DNA of 64,000 bases from Nostoc desertorum CM1-VF14 (GCA_019359245.1 JAHHHR010000015.1:1-64000), one strand, 5' to 3'. Counted from the first letter of the stretch, positions 38,792-47,409 are shown. Notes: generated from the sequence alone by a model not told the origin. Numbers and translations: made by a program.

Positions 38792-39751
38792 TTACTCAGC
38801 ATTATTTAGGCTAGCAGCATTGCTGCGTTCACGCTCAATTTGTTTGACTAAATCGCCTGGGAGTTGAGATTTTTTAGCCAATGCTTTGTCAAAATTAGCG
38901 ATCGCTTCCCGAATCATCTCCTGGCTTTTTTCTTTTTGCCCCAGGTTTTTCAGGATTTGGGCTTTGAGATAATAAATTTCTGGATTATCTGATGTGGTTT
39001 TGAGCGCCCGGTTGACATATTCTAGTGCCTGTGGATACCTTTTTAAATCCCGGTAAGCAAGAGCAATACCCCGATCCACGAGATACCCAGGAGCAGCATT
39101 TTTTTCTAAGCGTCCAATTGCCTGATCTGGACTAGCAAAAGGCAAATTAACCGCCAACAGTAAATCCATATAACCCTTGATTAAATTCAATTCTGGATCA
39201 TTGGCAGAAATTGCTTCGGCTTTATCTAAATACTCATAAACTTGCCGTAACCGACCAAAAGCTTGCGGCACACCGTTGACTGTACCCTCACGGGTAAGAA
39301 TTACTGCACCTTCTAAAAAATGACCAACGGCAGTGTATAAATTACCACGTAATGGATCGCTAGGAATCAGCTTTTGTCCGGCTTCTAGAGTTTTCTGACT
39401 GTAGGTGTCTAGTTTAGCCCAATCCTTATTTCCGTATGCCAAAGATGCTTTCATGGCATAAGCTAGAGGTTCATTTGGCTCTTTGGATATCGCTTGTTCC
39501 AGATAACGCTCTGCTGTTGGATAGTTGCCTTGTTGAAAAATCGCTTTAAAAGCGGCTTCTGTTTGGTCGCCAATTTGATGAGGTTCGCTATTACGAAATG
39601 GATCGCCAGCTAAGGAGGGACTTACCCACAGATTAAGTGCGATTGCCCAAGGGGCAACGCCAAAGGCGAACGCAGCAGCGAAAGTAGTTTGAGTAAAGGT
39701 AGTGAGTTTAGCAGGCACTACTAATCGAGGCGAAGAAAACCTTTTAGTCAT
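38792..39751 (-). CDS. Sll0314/Alr1548 family TPR protein
   Basis: The 319-residue protein has an N-terminal hydrophobic segment (about residues 18-48, ending near SPSLAGDP) that may be a long signal peptide. TPR-like helices follow, for example YPTAERYLEQAISKEPNEPL, YPQALEYVNRALKTTSDNPE and KSQEMIREAIANFDKAL. I match it to the cyanobacterial Sll0314/Alr1548 family. It probably acts as a periplasmic or membrane-linked protein-interaction scaffold; no specific role is known to me. Confidence 0.78.
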   Translation of the reverse strand: MTKRFSSPRLVVPAKLTTFTQTTFAAAFAFGVAPWAIALNLWVSPSLAGDPFRNSEPHQIGDQTEAAFKAIFQQGNYPTAERYLEQAISKEPNEPLAYAMKASLAYGNKDWAKLDTYSQKTLEAGQKLIPSDPLRGNLYTAVGHFLEGAVILTREGTVNGVPQAFGRLRQVYEYLDKAEAISANDPELNLIKGYMDLLLAVNLPFASPDQAIGRLEKNAAPGYLVDRGIALAYRDLKRYPQALEYVNRALKTTSDNPEIYYLKAQILKNLGQKEKSQEMIREAIANFDKALAKKSQLPGDLVKQIERERSNAASLNNAE

Positions 39752-40138
39752 TTGAACCCTCAGAATATTTGCGGTTGAAATAGTTGTATGTGTTACTTAT
39801 AATGCAAAAAATAGTTAATTTTTACACTCAGTGTATCGCTAAAGCGAAAGCTCCGCTAACGCGCAGCGTCTCGTAGAGAAGTCGAAGTGTTAACTTGCCT
39901 CTGCTTCAACCAGAATTTTTTTATATAAAGTTTGACTTCGGTAATTTTTCCATGTTCCCAGGCTGGTCATAGCCATTGTTTAAGGGTGAGTCTGCCACAA
40001 TGGAGAAAAACATGGATGATTCTTGCTGCTAAATTAAGGTGTTAAGGCAGGTAATGCACTAGAAAATTTTCCAGAATTTTTTAGATGCTCTTAGTGTAGC
40101 TAATCAGTAATTTGCTGACTTTTTGGTAATTTTAACAA
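39752..40138. other. divergent gap with palindromic repeat
   Basis: The stretch 39845-39890 carries the dispersed palindromic family (GCGCAGCGTCTCGTAGAGAAG-like) also found at about 38698-38750, inside the ABC gene at 42871-42912 and near 50905-50945. No gene is supported. Confidence 0.5.
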
Positions 40139-40813
40139 ATGCTCTATCTCCGAGATATAATTTATCACCCCACAGCTTGCCCAACAGCAATTCTCAAATC
40201 GATCAACTTGGAATTAGCACCCCAGCAGCTAGGTCTGATTATTGGCCCAAGTGGTTCAGGAAAAAGTACCTTACTAGAAATTTTATCAGGACTAGCCGAA
40301 CCCACTACCGGCGCACTCTTTTGGCGGGAACAAGAACTCATTGCCGAACAGTTACAGCAATTAGCTGGATTGGTATTTCAGTTTCCAGAACGGCACTTTT
40401 GTGGTGGTTCGATTTTAGAAGAATTACGTTTAGGACATCCTGAGTTAGGGTCAGAACGAGTCAGACAAGCCCTGAGTGAGGTGGGATTAGAGCATTTATC
40501 GCTCTCCGCTGCTCCCCATGCTTTGAGTGGTGGTCAGCAACGACGTTTAGCTTTAGCAGTGCAATTGATTCGCCAACCAAATTTACTGTTATTGGATGAA
40601 CCCACAGCTGGTTTGGATTGGTCAATGCGTCGGCAACTGGTAAATTTATTAGCGAAACTGAAACAAGATTGGACACTGTTAGTAGTGACACACGATGCTG
40701 GGGATATGTTAGCGATCGCAGATTGTTGCTGGACACTCAACCACGGTGAACTACAATCAGTAGACCCAAAAACACTAGAAGCCAAAGTTAAAGAACCTCT
40801 ACCAACGGTTTGA
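40139..40813 (+). CDS. ABC transporter ATP-binding protein (CbiO/ECF-like)
   Basis: The 224-residue ATPase has Walker A GPSGSGKST, a Q-loop VFQFPERHF typical of CbiO/EcfA-like subunits, signature LSGGQQRRLALA, Walker B LLLLDEPTAGLD and the H-loop VVTHD. It resembles the cyanobacterial counterpart of plant ABCI11/NAP14, linked to metal homeostasis in plastids; that link is family-level inference. No membrane partner lies next to it. rsmG follows 88 bases downstream on the same strand. Confidence 0.82.
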   Translation: MLYLRDIIYHPTACPTAILKSINLELAPQQLGLIIGPSGSGKSTLLEILSGLAEPTTGALFWREQELIAEQLQQLAGLVFQFPERHFCGGSILEELRLGHPELGSERVRQALSEVGLEHLSLSAAPHALSGGQQRRLALAVQLIRQPNLLLLDEPTAGLDWSMRRQLVNLLAKLKQDWTLLVVTHDAGDMLAIADCCWTLNHGELQSVDPKTLEAKVKEPLPTV

Positions 40814-40820
40814 GAGTAGA

Positions 40821-40852
40821 GCAGGGGGACAAGGGGGCAAGGGGACAAGGAG
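40821..40852. repeat. STRR of the GGGGACAA/GGGGCAA type
   Basis: Imperfect heptamer/octamer repeats in the gap between the ATPase gene and rsmG. They run into an AAGGAG sequence that can act as a ribosome binding site for the first small ORF ahead of rsmG. Confidence 0.6.
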
Positions 40853-40866
40853 AATAACCATGCCCT

Positions 40867-40908
40867 ATGACAAATGACAAATGACAAATGACAAATGACA
40901 AATGACAA
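40867..40908 (+). repeat. six perfect ATGACAA heptamers ending in the rsmG start codon
   Basis: ATGACAA units start at 40867, 40874, 40881, 40888, 40895 and 40902. The sixth supplies the rsmG ATG. Each of the first four opens a five-codon ORF (MTNDK then TGA); the fourth stops at a TGA overlapping the rsmG ATG. Confidence 0.9.
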
Positions 40909-41636
40909 ACTTATTGCCTGAGATGGCAGAAATATGGCAGCAAACTCTGAATTGGCAACCAACTGTCCAACAACAAGCACAATTCCAAAGGCTTTATGAG
41001 TTAATCCTAGAAGGTAACCGCCAACTAAATTTAACTCGCATCACTGATCCCCAAGAGTTTTGGGAAAAACATCTCTGGGATTCTTTGCGAGGAATTGCAC
41101 CCCTGTTATCAGCAAGTTTGTCCCCTACTTTCCCTACTCTAATCGATATTGGTACAGGTGCAGGTTTTCCGGGTGTTCCAGTGACAATTACTGTACCTAA
41201 TTGCACAATTACTCTTCTCGATTCCACTCGGAAAAAAATCCCTTTTCTCGACAATATACTAACTGAACTTGCTCTTACTAATGCCAAAACTCTTGTTGGT
41301 AGGGCTGAAGAAATCGGTCAGCACCCCCAGCATCGACTAGCTTACGATATTGCATTGATCCGCGCTGTAGGTGCAGCCTCTGTCTGTGCAGAATATACCC
41401 TACCACTGCTTAAACAGGGGGGTTTAGCCATAATTTATCGCGGTAATTGGACAGAGGATGAAACAACAGCTTTGCAGAATGCTGTGAACCAGTTAGGTGG
41501 CATTATTGAATCAATCGAACAATTTACAACACCCCTAAGTCACAGCATCCGGCACTGTGTGTATTTGCGTAAGGTAGCCATCACACCAGTTCAGTTTCCT
41601 CGTGCTATTGGTATACCTACTCAAAAGCCTCTTTAA
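40902..41636 (+). CDS. rsmG: 16S rRNA (guanine527-N7)-methyltransferase RsmG
   Basis: RsmG (GidB) methylates N7 of G527 in 16S rRNA using S-adenosylmethionine. The 244-residue protein has the family pattern NRQLNLTRITDPQEFWEKHL, the SAM-binding loop LIDIGTGAGFPGVP, LLDSTRKKIPFL and RAVGAA. The ATG at 40902 gives the N-terminus MTNLLPEMAEIW and lies in the last unit of a heptamer repeat; an ATG at 40923 is an alternative with little loss. It is downstream of the CbiO-like ATPase gene and could be translated by reinitiation (see findings). Confidence 0.93.
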   Translation: MTNLLPEMAEIWQQTLNWQPTVQQQAQFQRLYELILEGNRQLNLTRITDPQEFWEKHLWDSLRGIAPLLSASLSPTFPTLIDIGTGAGFPGVPVTITVPNCTITLLDSTRKKIPFLDNILTELALTNAKTLVGRAEEIGQHPQHRLAYDIALIRAVGAASVCAEYTLPLLKQGGLAIIYRGNWTEDETTALQNAVNQLGGIIESIEQFTTPLSHSIRHCVYLRKVAITPVQFPRAIGIPTQKPL

Positions 41637-41637
41637 C

Positions 41638-41665
41638 TAATTCGTAATTCGTAATTCGTAATTAT
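41638..41665. repeat. STRR of TTCGTAA heptamers
   Basis: Three to four tandem TTCGTAA/TTCGTAA units immediately after the rsmG stop codon, between convergent genes. Confidence 0.65.
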
Positions 41666-41760
41666 AAAGAGTACAAACCTTCACAGTAGTAATTACGAGT
41701 TACTTTGACAGGAGTGGAGATAAATTTTTTATTTTTCTATCTCTCCTCTTATCTTAATGC

Positions 41761-42528
41761 TTAAGCTAATTTACTTGCTGCTGCAAACCGCTTATTAATC
41801 TCATCCCAATTAATCACGTTCCACCAAGCATCTAAATAATCTGCGCGGCGATTTTGGTAATTGAGATAATATGCGTGTTCCCATACGTCATTACCCATAA
41901 TGGGATATTTGCCTTCACTTAAGGGATTATCTTGGTTAAGTGTAGTTGTCACTTCCAACTTGCCACCTTTGTTACGTACTAGCCAAACCCAACCACTACC
42001 AAAACGACCAGCACCAGCTTCGTTAAACTGTTTTTTAAACGCTGCAAAACTGCCAAAATTTTGATTAATTGCGGAGGCTATATTTCCTGTTGGTTCTCCT
42101 CCACCTTTCGGCTTCATAATAGTCCAGAACATTGAGTGGTTCACATGGCCACCGCCATTATTGAGTACTGTTTTGCGAATATCTTGTGGTATACTGTCAA
42201 TTTTCTGTAATAGTTCTTCAATAGTTTTGCCTTTGAGTTCTGGGTGTTTGTCTAAGGCTGCATTTAGATTTTTCACATAAGTTGCGTGGTGTTTATCGTG
42301 GTGAAATTGCATCGTTTTGGCATCAATGTGCGGTTCCAGTGCTTCGTAGGCGTAAGGTAAAGGCGGTAGTTGGATCGCACCTGTTTTATTTGCTGTTGTA
42401 TTTGGTGTTGTTCCAGGAATTGCAGTGTTTCCCTGAGGAGATTTCTCTGCCAATGCACAAGCATCTAATACAAAAGCACCCGCACCTGCTGTGAGTAAAA
42501 ACAAGAAATGGCGTCGATTAATAGTCAT
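41761..42528 (-). CDS. sodA: manganese superoxide dismutase, Tat-type lipoprotein
   Basis: The 255-residue protein has an N-terminal twin-arginine motif (NRRHFLFLL, residues 4-12) and a lipobox-like LDAC with C24. A Thr/Asn-rich linker to about residue 50 precedes a complete SOD domain. Metal ligands are H76, H131, D214 and H218. Glutamine in LNQDNP with glycines ahead of VNHSMFW points to Mn rather than Fe. This is the membrane-anchored MnSOD type of Nostocales, removing superoxide outside the cytoplasm, in periplasm or thylakoid lumen. It converges with rsmG. Confidence 0.92.
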   Translation of the reverse strand: MTINRRHFLFLLTAGAGAFVLDACALAEKSPQGNTAIPGTTPNTTANKTGAIQLPPLPYAYEALEPHIDAKTMQFHHDKHHATYVKNLNAALDKHPELKGKTIEELLQKIDSIPQDIRKTVLNNGGGHVNHSMFWTIMKPKGGGEPTGNIASAINQNFGSFAAFKKQFNEAGAGRFGSGWVWLVRNKGGKLEVTTTLNQDNPLSEGKYPIMGNDVWEHAYYLNYQNRRADYLDAWWNVINWDEINKRFAAASKLA

Positions 42529-42637
42529 ATAATTTTTTGCAGCGAATCCATTAAATCTCTATTGCAGTTTTTATTTTCTTAGATTTTGGCTACAAAAAAT
42601 TGTGAATTGCGATTATTTTGGCAGTTTAAAAAACTAT

Positions 42638-43798
42638 TTATAAAATTCTATCCCCAGTTTTAGGATCAAATACAAACAAGTGATTTAAATCAAGTTGTAG
42701 AGAAAGGCGATCGCCTGGACGCGGGCGCACATCCGCGCCTACCTGAATATTCAACACCACCGCCGAACCAGGTAAGCCAGCACGAATCAAAGTTTCCCTT
42801 CCCAAAGGTTCCACCACCTTAACTTCTACAATCAACTGACTCTCATTTCCTTCTTCGCATCCTTCTTTTCGAGACGTTTCTCCTGTCGGAGACGCTTCGC
42901 GAACGCGAACGTCAACGCCAAGTTGCCTTGGCGGTTCGTTAATAAAAATATGCTCTGGACGAATCCCCAAGTCATAACTGTGTCCCTGACGCAACTGTAA
43001 TTTTTTCACAACTGCCGGAATCGTTAATAATTGCCCACTCACATCAAAACCGTTATTTTCATAGATTGCAGGCAAAATATTCATTGGCGGACTGCCTAAA
43101 AAAGTTGCCACCATCTGATTATTAGGACTTGCATAAATAGTTTGGGGATCGCCAATTTGCTGAATCCGTCCGCGATTTAGCACAACAATTTTATCAGCCA
43201 AAGTCATCGCTTCAACTTGATCGTGGGTGACGTAAATTGTGGTAATGCCTAATTCTTGATGTAACTGTTTCAGCTCCACCCTTGTATCATCGCGCAATTG
43301 AGCATCTAAATTAGATAAAGGTTCATCAAGTAAAAACACTTGGGGTTCACGAGCGATCGCTCTCCCTAATGCTACCCGTTGTTGCTGTCCCCCAGAGAGT
43401 TGTTTGGGTTTACGATCCAGTAGGTGATCTAGAGAAAGCGATCGCGCCACATTCATCACTCGCTCTTGAATGATTTTCTTGTCAACCTTCCGCATTTGCA
43501 ACCCAAAACCGATGTTTTCCGCCACGCTCATGTGAGGATAGAGGGCGTAGTTTTGGAATACCATTGCCACATCTCGCTGTCTGGCTGGGATATTATTTAC
43601 CAAGCGATCGCCAATAAAAAGTTTACCTGATGTGGCAGTTTCTAAACCAGCGATCGTTCGCAAAATTGTCGATTTACCACAACCCGATGGCCCAACTAAA
43701 ACCCAAAACTCGCCATCGGGAATTTCAAAAGTAATATCCTCAATCGCGGTGACGTTATTAAATTTACGCTTAATATCTTCTAGACGAACGTTTGCCAT
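42638..43798 (-). CDS. MalK/UgpC-like ABC sugar-type transporter ATPase
   Basis: The 386-residue protein has Walker A GPSGCGKST, Q-loop VFQNYALYPHMSV, signature LSGGQQQRVALGRA, Walker B VFLLDEPLSNLDA and H-loop YVTHDQVEAMTLAD. A C-terminal TOBE regulatory domain follows (YDLGIRPEHIFI onward). It would energise a carbohydrate or glycerol-phosphate importer; such ATPases often serve several permeases, and none is encoded here. Residues about 296-310 within the TOBE domain are encoded by a palindromic repeat inserted in frame (see findings). Confidence 0.88.
   Translation of the reverse strand: MANVRLEDIKRKFNNVTAIEDITFEIPDGEFWVLVGPSGCGKSTILRTIAGLETATSGKLFIGDRLVNNIPARQRDVAMVFQNYALYPHMSVAENIGFGLQMRKVDKKIIQERVMNVARSLSLDHLLDRKPKQLSGGQQQRVALGRAIAREPQVFLLDEPLSNLDAQLRDDTRVELKQLHQELGITTIYVTHDQVEAMTLADKIVVLNRGRIQQIGDPQTIYASPNNQMVATFLGSPPMNILPAIYENNGFDVSGQLLTIPAVVKKLQLRQGHSYDLGIRPEHIFINEPPRQLGVDVRVREASPTGETSRKEGCEEGNESQLIVEVKVVEPLGRETLIRAGLPGSAVVLNIQVGADVRPRPGDRLSLQLDLNHLFVFDPKTGDRIL
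42871..42912. repeat. palindromic repeat inside the MalK/UgpC-like ATPase gene
   Basis: The sequence belongs to the dispersed G/C-rich palindromic family (GAGACGTTTCTCC and GGAGACGCTTCGCGAACGCG). Here it is read as REASPTGETSR in the coding frame, in a TOBE loop. Confidence 0.65.
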
Positions 43799-43849
43799 TA
43801 TCTAATTTGATATTTTCAGGTTGGGATCTGTGGCACTTCCAACTAAGCA

Positions 43850-44095
43850 CTAGGAGGTTTGATCCGCTCCCTCCGAGGAACTGTGAGGCCGCTTTATAAG
43901 TGCAGAAACTTGGTCGTTCTGCACAACTTTAATCAGAAATCTTAGAGCCTCATTGACGGCATCAGCATTAGGAAAAACCTCTGCAACATCCGCTTCTAAA
44001 CGAATTGTTGTCTTACCAAAGCTTTTTCGTTCAGGGCCGAACTTTCTGACCCTTAGACTTTTTAAGTCATACTCTGATCGCAGATCGTCTTCCAT
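43850..44095 (-). CDS. putative antitoxin paired with BrnT-like toxin
   Basis: The 81-residue protein begins MEDDLRSEYDLKSLRVRKFG and contains RLEADVAEVFPNADAVNEAL, a ribbon-helix-helix-like segment often seen in small cyanobacterial partners of BrnT/DUF4258-type toxins. The start is 7 bases beyond the toxin stop, on the same strand. The identification as antitoxin rests mostly on this pairing. The Ser/Glu-rich tail (HSSSEGADQTS) is unstructured. Confidence 0.6.
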   Translation of the reverse strand: MEDDLRSEYDLKSLRVRKFGPERKSFGKTTIRLEADVAEVFPNADAVNEALRFLIKVVQNDQVSALIKRPHSSSEGADQTS

Positions 44096-44102
44096 TTCTG
44101 GC

Positions 44103-44375
44103 TTATCCTTCTTTGTATGCTTCTCGCTCGGATCGTGTTACTTCTCTTGCACTAACGATACGAATTGAATTTCCTCTTTCCGTATACGACATAATTAGTA
44201 AGCGTCCCCGATTTGACTCTCCAATAATAAGGTAACGCTCCTCATCATCAGAGTGGTCTGGATCATAGAAGTCAACATAGAGCGGATCATCGAAAACAGT
44301 TTTCGCTTCTTCAAATGAAACCTGATGTTTTAAAAGATTTATTGCCGCTTTGTTTTCGTCCCACTCGAACTTCAT
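44103..44375 (-). CDS. brnT: BrnT family ribonuclease toxin
   Basis: From the ATG at 44375 the 90-residue product starts MKFEWDENKAAINLLKHQVS, the classic BrnT opening (FEWDxxKxxxNxxKHxVSFE). It continues FEEAKTVFDDPL, RYLIIGES, RLLIMSYTERGN and IRIVSAREVTRSER. BrnT is a RelE-fold RNase neutralised by BrnA. An upstream extension of the frame overlaps gun4 and is not likely to be used. The gene starts only 10 bases after the gun4 stop, so it may be co-transcribed with gun4, an odd linkage for a toxin gene. Confidence 0.85.
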   Translation of the reverse strand: MKFEWDENKAAINLLKHQVSFEEAKTVFDDPLYVDFYDPDHSDDEERYLIIGESNRGRLLIMSYTERGNSIRIVSAREVTRSEREAYKEG

Positions 44376-44385
44376 GAAGTTGTAA

Positions 44386-45114
44386 TCATTTCTCTGGATT
44401 CTTCGACCAAGCAGGGTGAGAGAGTAAAGAAGCAAAGACTCGTACTCCCCGAAGTTGATTAGAAAGGGGTAAGTGACCTCTAGGCGCACTCAAATCCCAG
44501 GTAAAGCTGTTAGGATATCGCGTCCAGTTATTACCTTCTTTCCAGCCAATTTTCGGCCAGAAATTTTCCCAATTTTTACCCAAACTTAACCAGATTTCTC
44601 GCTGCACTGAAAAACCAAATTTACCTTCAGAGTGGACTAACCAAAGGTTGTTAATGGTTTGCAAGTCAACAGCCGAGGTCTTTTCTACCTCAGTAAAGTA
44701 CAACCATTTTCGTTGTACAGCCGTTGGCCCTGATAGTTCACACATTTTTTCGATGGTGACGCGATCGGCTGCTTGGAAGTCTTGAGCAGCAAGTAGCTGT
44801 TGCAAAGAATTGTAGTTAATCCCGCACTCTGATTTTAGAGGTACAATTCCTTCAGGAAAACAGGAGCGCAAAAATTCTTTGGCTTGAGGTGCATCAGAGC
44901 TATAGAGGACTTGGTAAGCTTTGCCATCAATCCAAGTCGCTGGGTTCTCACGTCGTTTCAGTAAAAATTCCATCAACACGTCTAATCCCTCATTACCCAA
45001 CTCAGCTAATTGTGGGATTATCTGTTGTTGGACTTTTTCAGACCCGGCGATTAACGGTCGTCGGAGGGATTCGATGTCATTTGCAGGGCCTGATAAAATC
45101 ATTGGGTCTGTCAT
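44386..45114 (-). CDS. gun4: GUN4, Mg-chelatase activating porphyrin-binding protein
   Basis: GUN4 binds protoporphyrin IX and Mg-protoporphyrin and stimulates Mg-chelatase in chlorophyll synthesis. The 242-residue protein has the N-terminal helical bundle of cyanobacterial GUN4 and the full porphyrin-binding core: RKWLYFTEVEK, LHTI-like LQTINNLW, GKFGFSVQREIW, WPKIGWK, NSFTWDLSAPRGHLPL and QLRGVRV. This is genuine GUN4 rather than a multidomain GUN4-like regulator. It diverges from icd and is followed immediately by the BrnT toxin gene. Confidence 0.93.
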   Translation of the reverse strand: MTDPMILSGPANDIESLRRPLIAGSEKVQQQIIPQLAELGNEGLDVLMEFLLKRRENPATWIDGKAYQVLYSSDAPQAKEFLRSCFPEGIVPLKSECGINYNSLQQLLAAQDFQAADRVTIEKMCELSGPTAVQRKWLYFTEVEKTSAVDLQTINNLWLVHSEGKFGFSVQREIWLSLGKNWENFWPKIGWKEGNNWTRYPNSFTWDLSAPRGHLPLSNQLRGVRVFASLLSHPAWSKNPEK

Positions 45115-45388
45115 GCCATTCTTGTTTTAGCGGTCAGTGAAAGAGTGGTAAGCTATCGGGCTTCACCTTGGAAAAGCATTGATAGCGAAAAGTAGTTTAC
45201 TATTTTTGATCGTACAAAATTGCGATCGCTTCACTGAATCCCACACTTAATCCCCAAATAATGTACAAGGAGAATAGGGGGAAAATCTTTGCCTTATGGC
45301 TTGGTGAACAAAAGACATAGCAAAATATACAAGCCTGCCACATAAGGTTTTTTTGACTAGCAGCGTATCGATTAGGAGTGTGTGAATA

Positions 45389-46810
45389 ATGTACGAAAAG
45401 ATTACCCCCCCCGCAGCCGGAGCAAAGATCACCTTCAAAAATGGTGAACCAATCGTACCGGACAATCCAATTATCCCCTTTATTCGTGGCGACGGCACAG
45501 GTATAGATATTTGGCCTGCTACCCAAAAAGTTCTCGATGCTGCGGTAGCCAAAGCATACAAGGGTCAGCGTCAAATTAGCTGGTTCAAGGTTTATGCTGG
45601 TGACGAAGCTTGCGATTTATATGGTACTTATCAGTATTTACCTCAAGATACTCTAACAGCAATTGAAGAATATGGTGTGGCTATTAAAGGGCCTTTGACT
45701 ACTCCCGTTGGAGGAGGAATCCGTTCTTTAAATGTGGCATTACGACAAATTTTTGACTTGTATGCTTGCGTACGTCCTTGCCGTTACTATGCAGGTACGC
45801 CCTCACCCCACAAAAATCCCGAAAAGCTGGATGTAATTGTTTATCGAGAAAATACGGAAGATATTTATTTAGGCATTGAATGGCGACAAGGTAGCGAAAT
45901 CGGCGATCGCTTAATTAAAATTCTCAATGAAGAACTAATCCCCGCTACCCCAGAACATGGAAAAAAACGCATTCCTCTTGATTCTGGTATTGGCATCAAA
46001 CCCATCAGCAAAACTGGTTCCCAGCGCCTAATTAGACGTGCTATCAAACACGCCTTGCTATTGCCCAAAAATAAGCAACAAGTGACCTTGGTGCATAAAG
46101 GCAATATTATGAAGTACACCGAAGGCGCTTTCCGTGATTGGGGTTATGAACTAGCAACTAGTGAATTTCGCCAAGAAACTGTCACAGAACGGGAATCTTG
46201 GATTTTGAGTAATAAGGAAAAAAATCCGAATATTTCCTTGGAAGAAAACGCCCGTCAGATTGATCCTGGGTTTGATAATCTCACCGATGAGAAGAAAGCG
46301 CAAATTGTCAAGGAAGTTGAAACCGTTCTTAACACAATTTGGGCAACCCACGGCGAGGGCAAATGGAAAGAGAAAGTTTTGGTGAATGACCGAATTGCTG
46401 ACAGTATTTTTCAACAAATCCAAACCAGACCGGATGAGTATTCGATTTTGGCGACAATGAACTTAAACGGCGATTATTTGTCTGATGCGGCTGCTGCCAT
46501 TGTTGGTGGATTGGGGATGGGACCAGGGGCAAATATTGGCGATTCTAGCGCCATATTTGAAGCTACCCACGGTACTGCACCCAAACACGCCGGCTTAGAT
46601 CGGATTAATCCTGGTTCAGTGATTTTGTCTGGTGTGATGATGCTGGAATTTATGGGTTGGCAAGAAGCCGCAGACCTAGTTAAGAAAGGTTTAAGCGATG
46701 CGATCGCGAGTAGTCAAGTCACCTACGATTTAGCCCGGTTGCTAGAACCGCCAGTTGAACCCTTAAAATGTTCTGAATTTGCTGAGGCGATTATTCAACA
46801 TTTTGGTTAA
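45389..46810 (+). CDS. icd: isocitrate dehydrogenase (NADP+)
   Basis: Icd oxidises isocitrate to 2-oxoglutarate, the metabolite sensed by NtcA and the carbon skeleton for ammonium assimilation. The 473-residue protein is the usual cyanobacterial length. Motifs include [31 protein letters not shown] with the substrate serine, [22 protein letters not shown] and [15 protein letters not shown]. An ATTAGGAG ribosome binding site (45371-45378) lies 10 bases before the ATG. I looked for an exact GTA-N8-TAC NtcA box upstream and found none. Confidence 0.96.
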   Translation: MYEKITPPAAGAKITFKNGEPIVPDNPIIPFIRGDGTGIDIWPATQKVLDAAVAKAYKGQRQISWFKVYAGDEACDLYGTYQYLPQDTLTAIEEYGVAIKGPLTTPVGGGIRSLNVALRQIFDLYACVRPCRYYAGTPSPHKNPEKLDVIVYRENTEDIYLGIEWRQGSEIGDRLIKILNEELIPATPEHGKKRIPLDSGIGIKPISKTGSQRLIRRAIKHALLLPKNKQQVTLVHKGNIMKYTEGAFRDWGYELATSEFRQETVTERESWILSNKEKNPNISLEENARQIDPGFDNLTDEKKAQIVKEVETVLNTIWATHGEGKWKEKVLVNDRIADSIFQQIQTRPDEYSILATMNLNGDYLSDAAAAIVGGLGMGPGANIGDSSAIFEATHGTAPKHAGLDRINPGSVILSGVMMLEFMGWQEAADLVKKGLSDAIASSQVTYDLARLLEPPVEPLKCSEFAEAIIQHFG

Positions 46811-46830
46811 TTCTATTAGGGTTAATTAGT

Positions 46831-46940
46831 CACAAGTTGAATTACCCCACCCTAACCCTCCCCTTGTCAAGGGGAGGGAAGTGGATTTCTGGTTTCCCCC
46901 CAAAACATCGGGGGGATTAAGGGGGGTAATTTGACTTGTG
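46831..46940. repeat. MITE-like inverted-repeat element after icd
   Basis: The left end CACAAGTTGAATTACCCC matches the reverse complement of the right end CACAAGTCAAATTACCCC at 16 of 18 positions. Inside is a hairpin with a 10-bp stem, CCCTCCCCTT/AAGGGGAGGG (46856-46878), and a second CCCCCC/GGGGGG pair. It has no coding capacity. It may act as the icd 3' end hairpin. Confidence 0.5.
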
Positions 46941-47021
46941 TATACACGCTTTTTAAGGGGGGTTAGGGGGGGAGCAACAAATATTTAATACTTCTCAGAC
47001 ATCCTCTGATAAATCAACCAT

Positions 47022-47260
47022 TTTAAAAAAGCGAAATGGCATTTTATTTGCAAAAAATACCAAAATCAGAAAGTGAACTAGGGTTTGAGTAAGTTAAATG
47101 GCATTTTGAGAAAGCAAAAGCTCCTTTTACTTGCGGAAAACACCGAAATGAGAAAGCAAACTGGAGTTTGAGAAAGCAAAAGCTCCTTTTACTTGCGGAA
47201 AACACCGGAATGAGAAAGCAAACTAGGGTTTGAGTAAGTAAAAGCTTATTTTGAGAAAGT
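47022..47260. repeat. degenerate 62-bp tandem repeat (LTRR-type), about 4 copies
   Basis: The marker TTTGAG recurs at 47105, 47167 and 47229, a 62-base period. Units contain AAAGCAAAAGCTCC, TTTTACTTGCGGAAAACACC and TGAGAAAGCAAACT. The first copy (from about 47022) is diverged, and a 21-base partial duplication occurs at 47084-47104. No ORF spans it. Confidence 0.75.
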
Positions 47261-47369
47261 AATTGCGGATTCTACTTATTGAATTTAGTCAAAATATGAA
47301 GTTTAGATAAATTTTTGAAAAAATTGCTGATAAATTTTGATCCGTCAAATTTTAAAGTAGTCAAAAAAC

Positions 47370-47409
47370 AAAGTCCCCGACTTTTTAGAAAAGCCGGGGA
47401 CTTTTTTTT
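47370..47409 (+). terminator. strong rho-independent terminator, probably bidirectional
   Basis: The stem AAAGTCCCCG/CGGGGACTTT (47370-47379 with 47395-47404) extends inward through CTTTT/AAAAG and is followed by eight T. An A-rich tract precedes it (CAAAAAACA), giving a T-rich tail on the other strand as well. It lies between convergent icd and mtnA, 83 bases past the mtnA stop. Confidence 0.88.

Noticed and set aside
40867..40908. CRISPR-like array at the ATGACAA repeats
   Set aside because: Seven-base units are contiguous without spacers; it is a heptamer STRR.
45115..45388. NtcA box in front of icd
   Set aside because: Several GTA and TAC triplets occur, but none at the N8 spacing.
47022..47260. 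CRISPR array at the 62-bp repeats
   Set aside because: The whole unit repeats with no unique spacers and no cas genes nearby.
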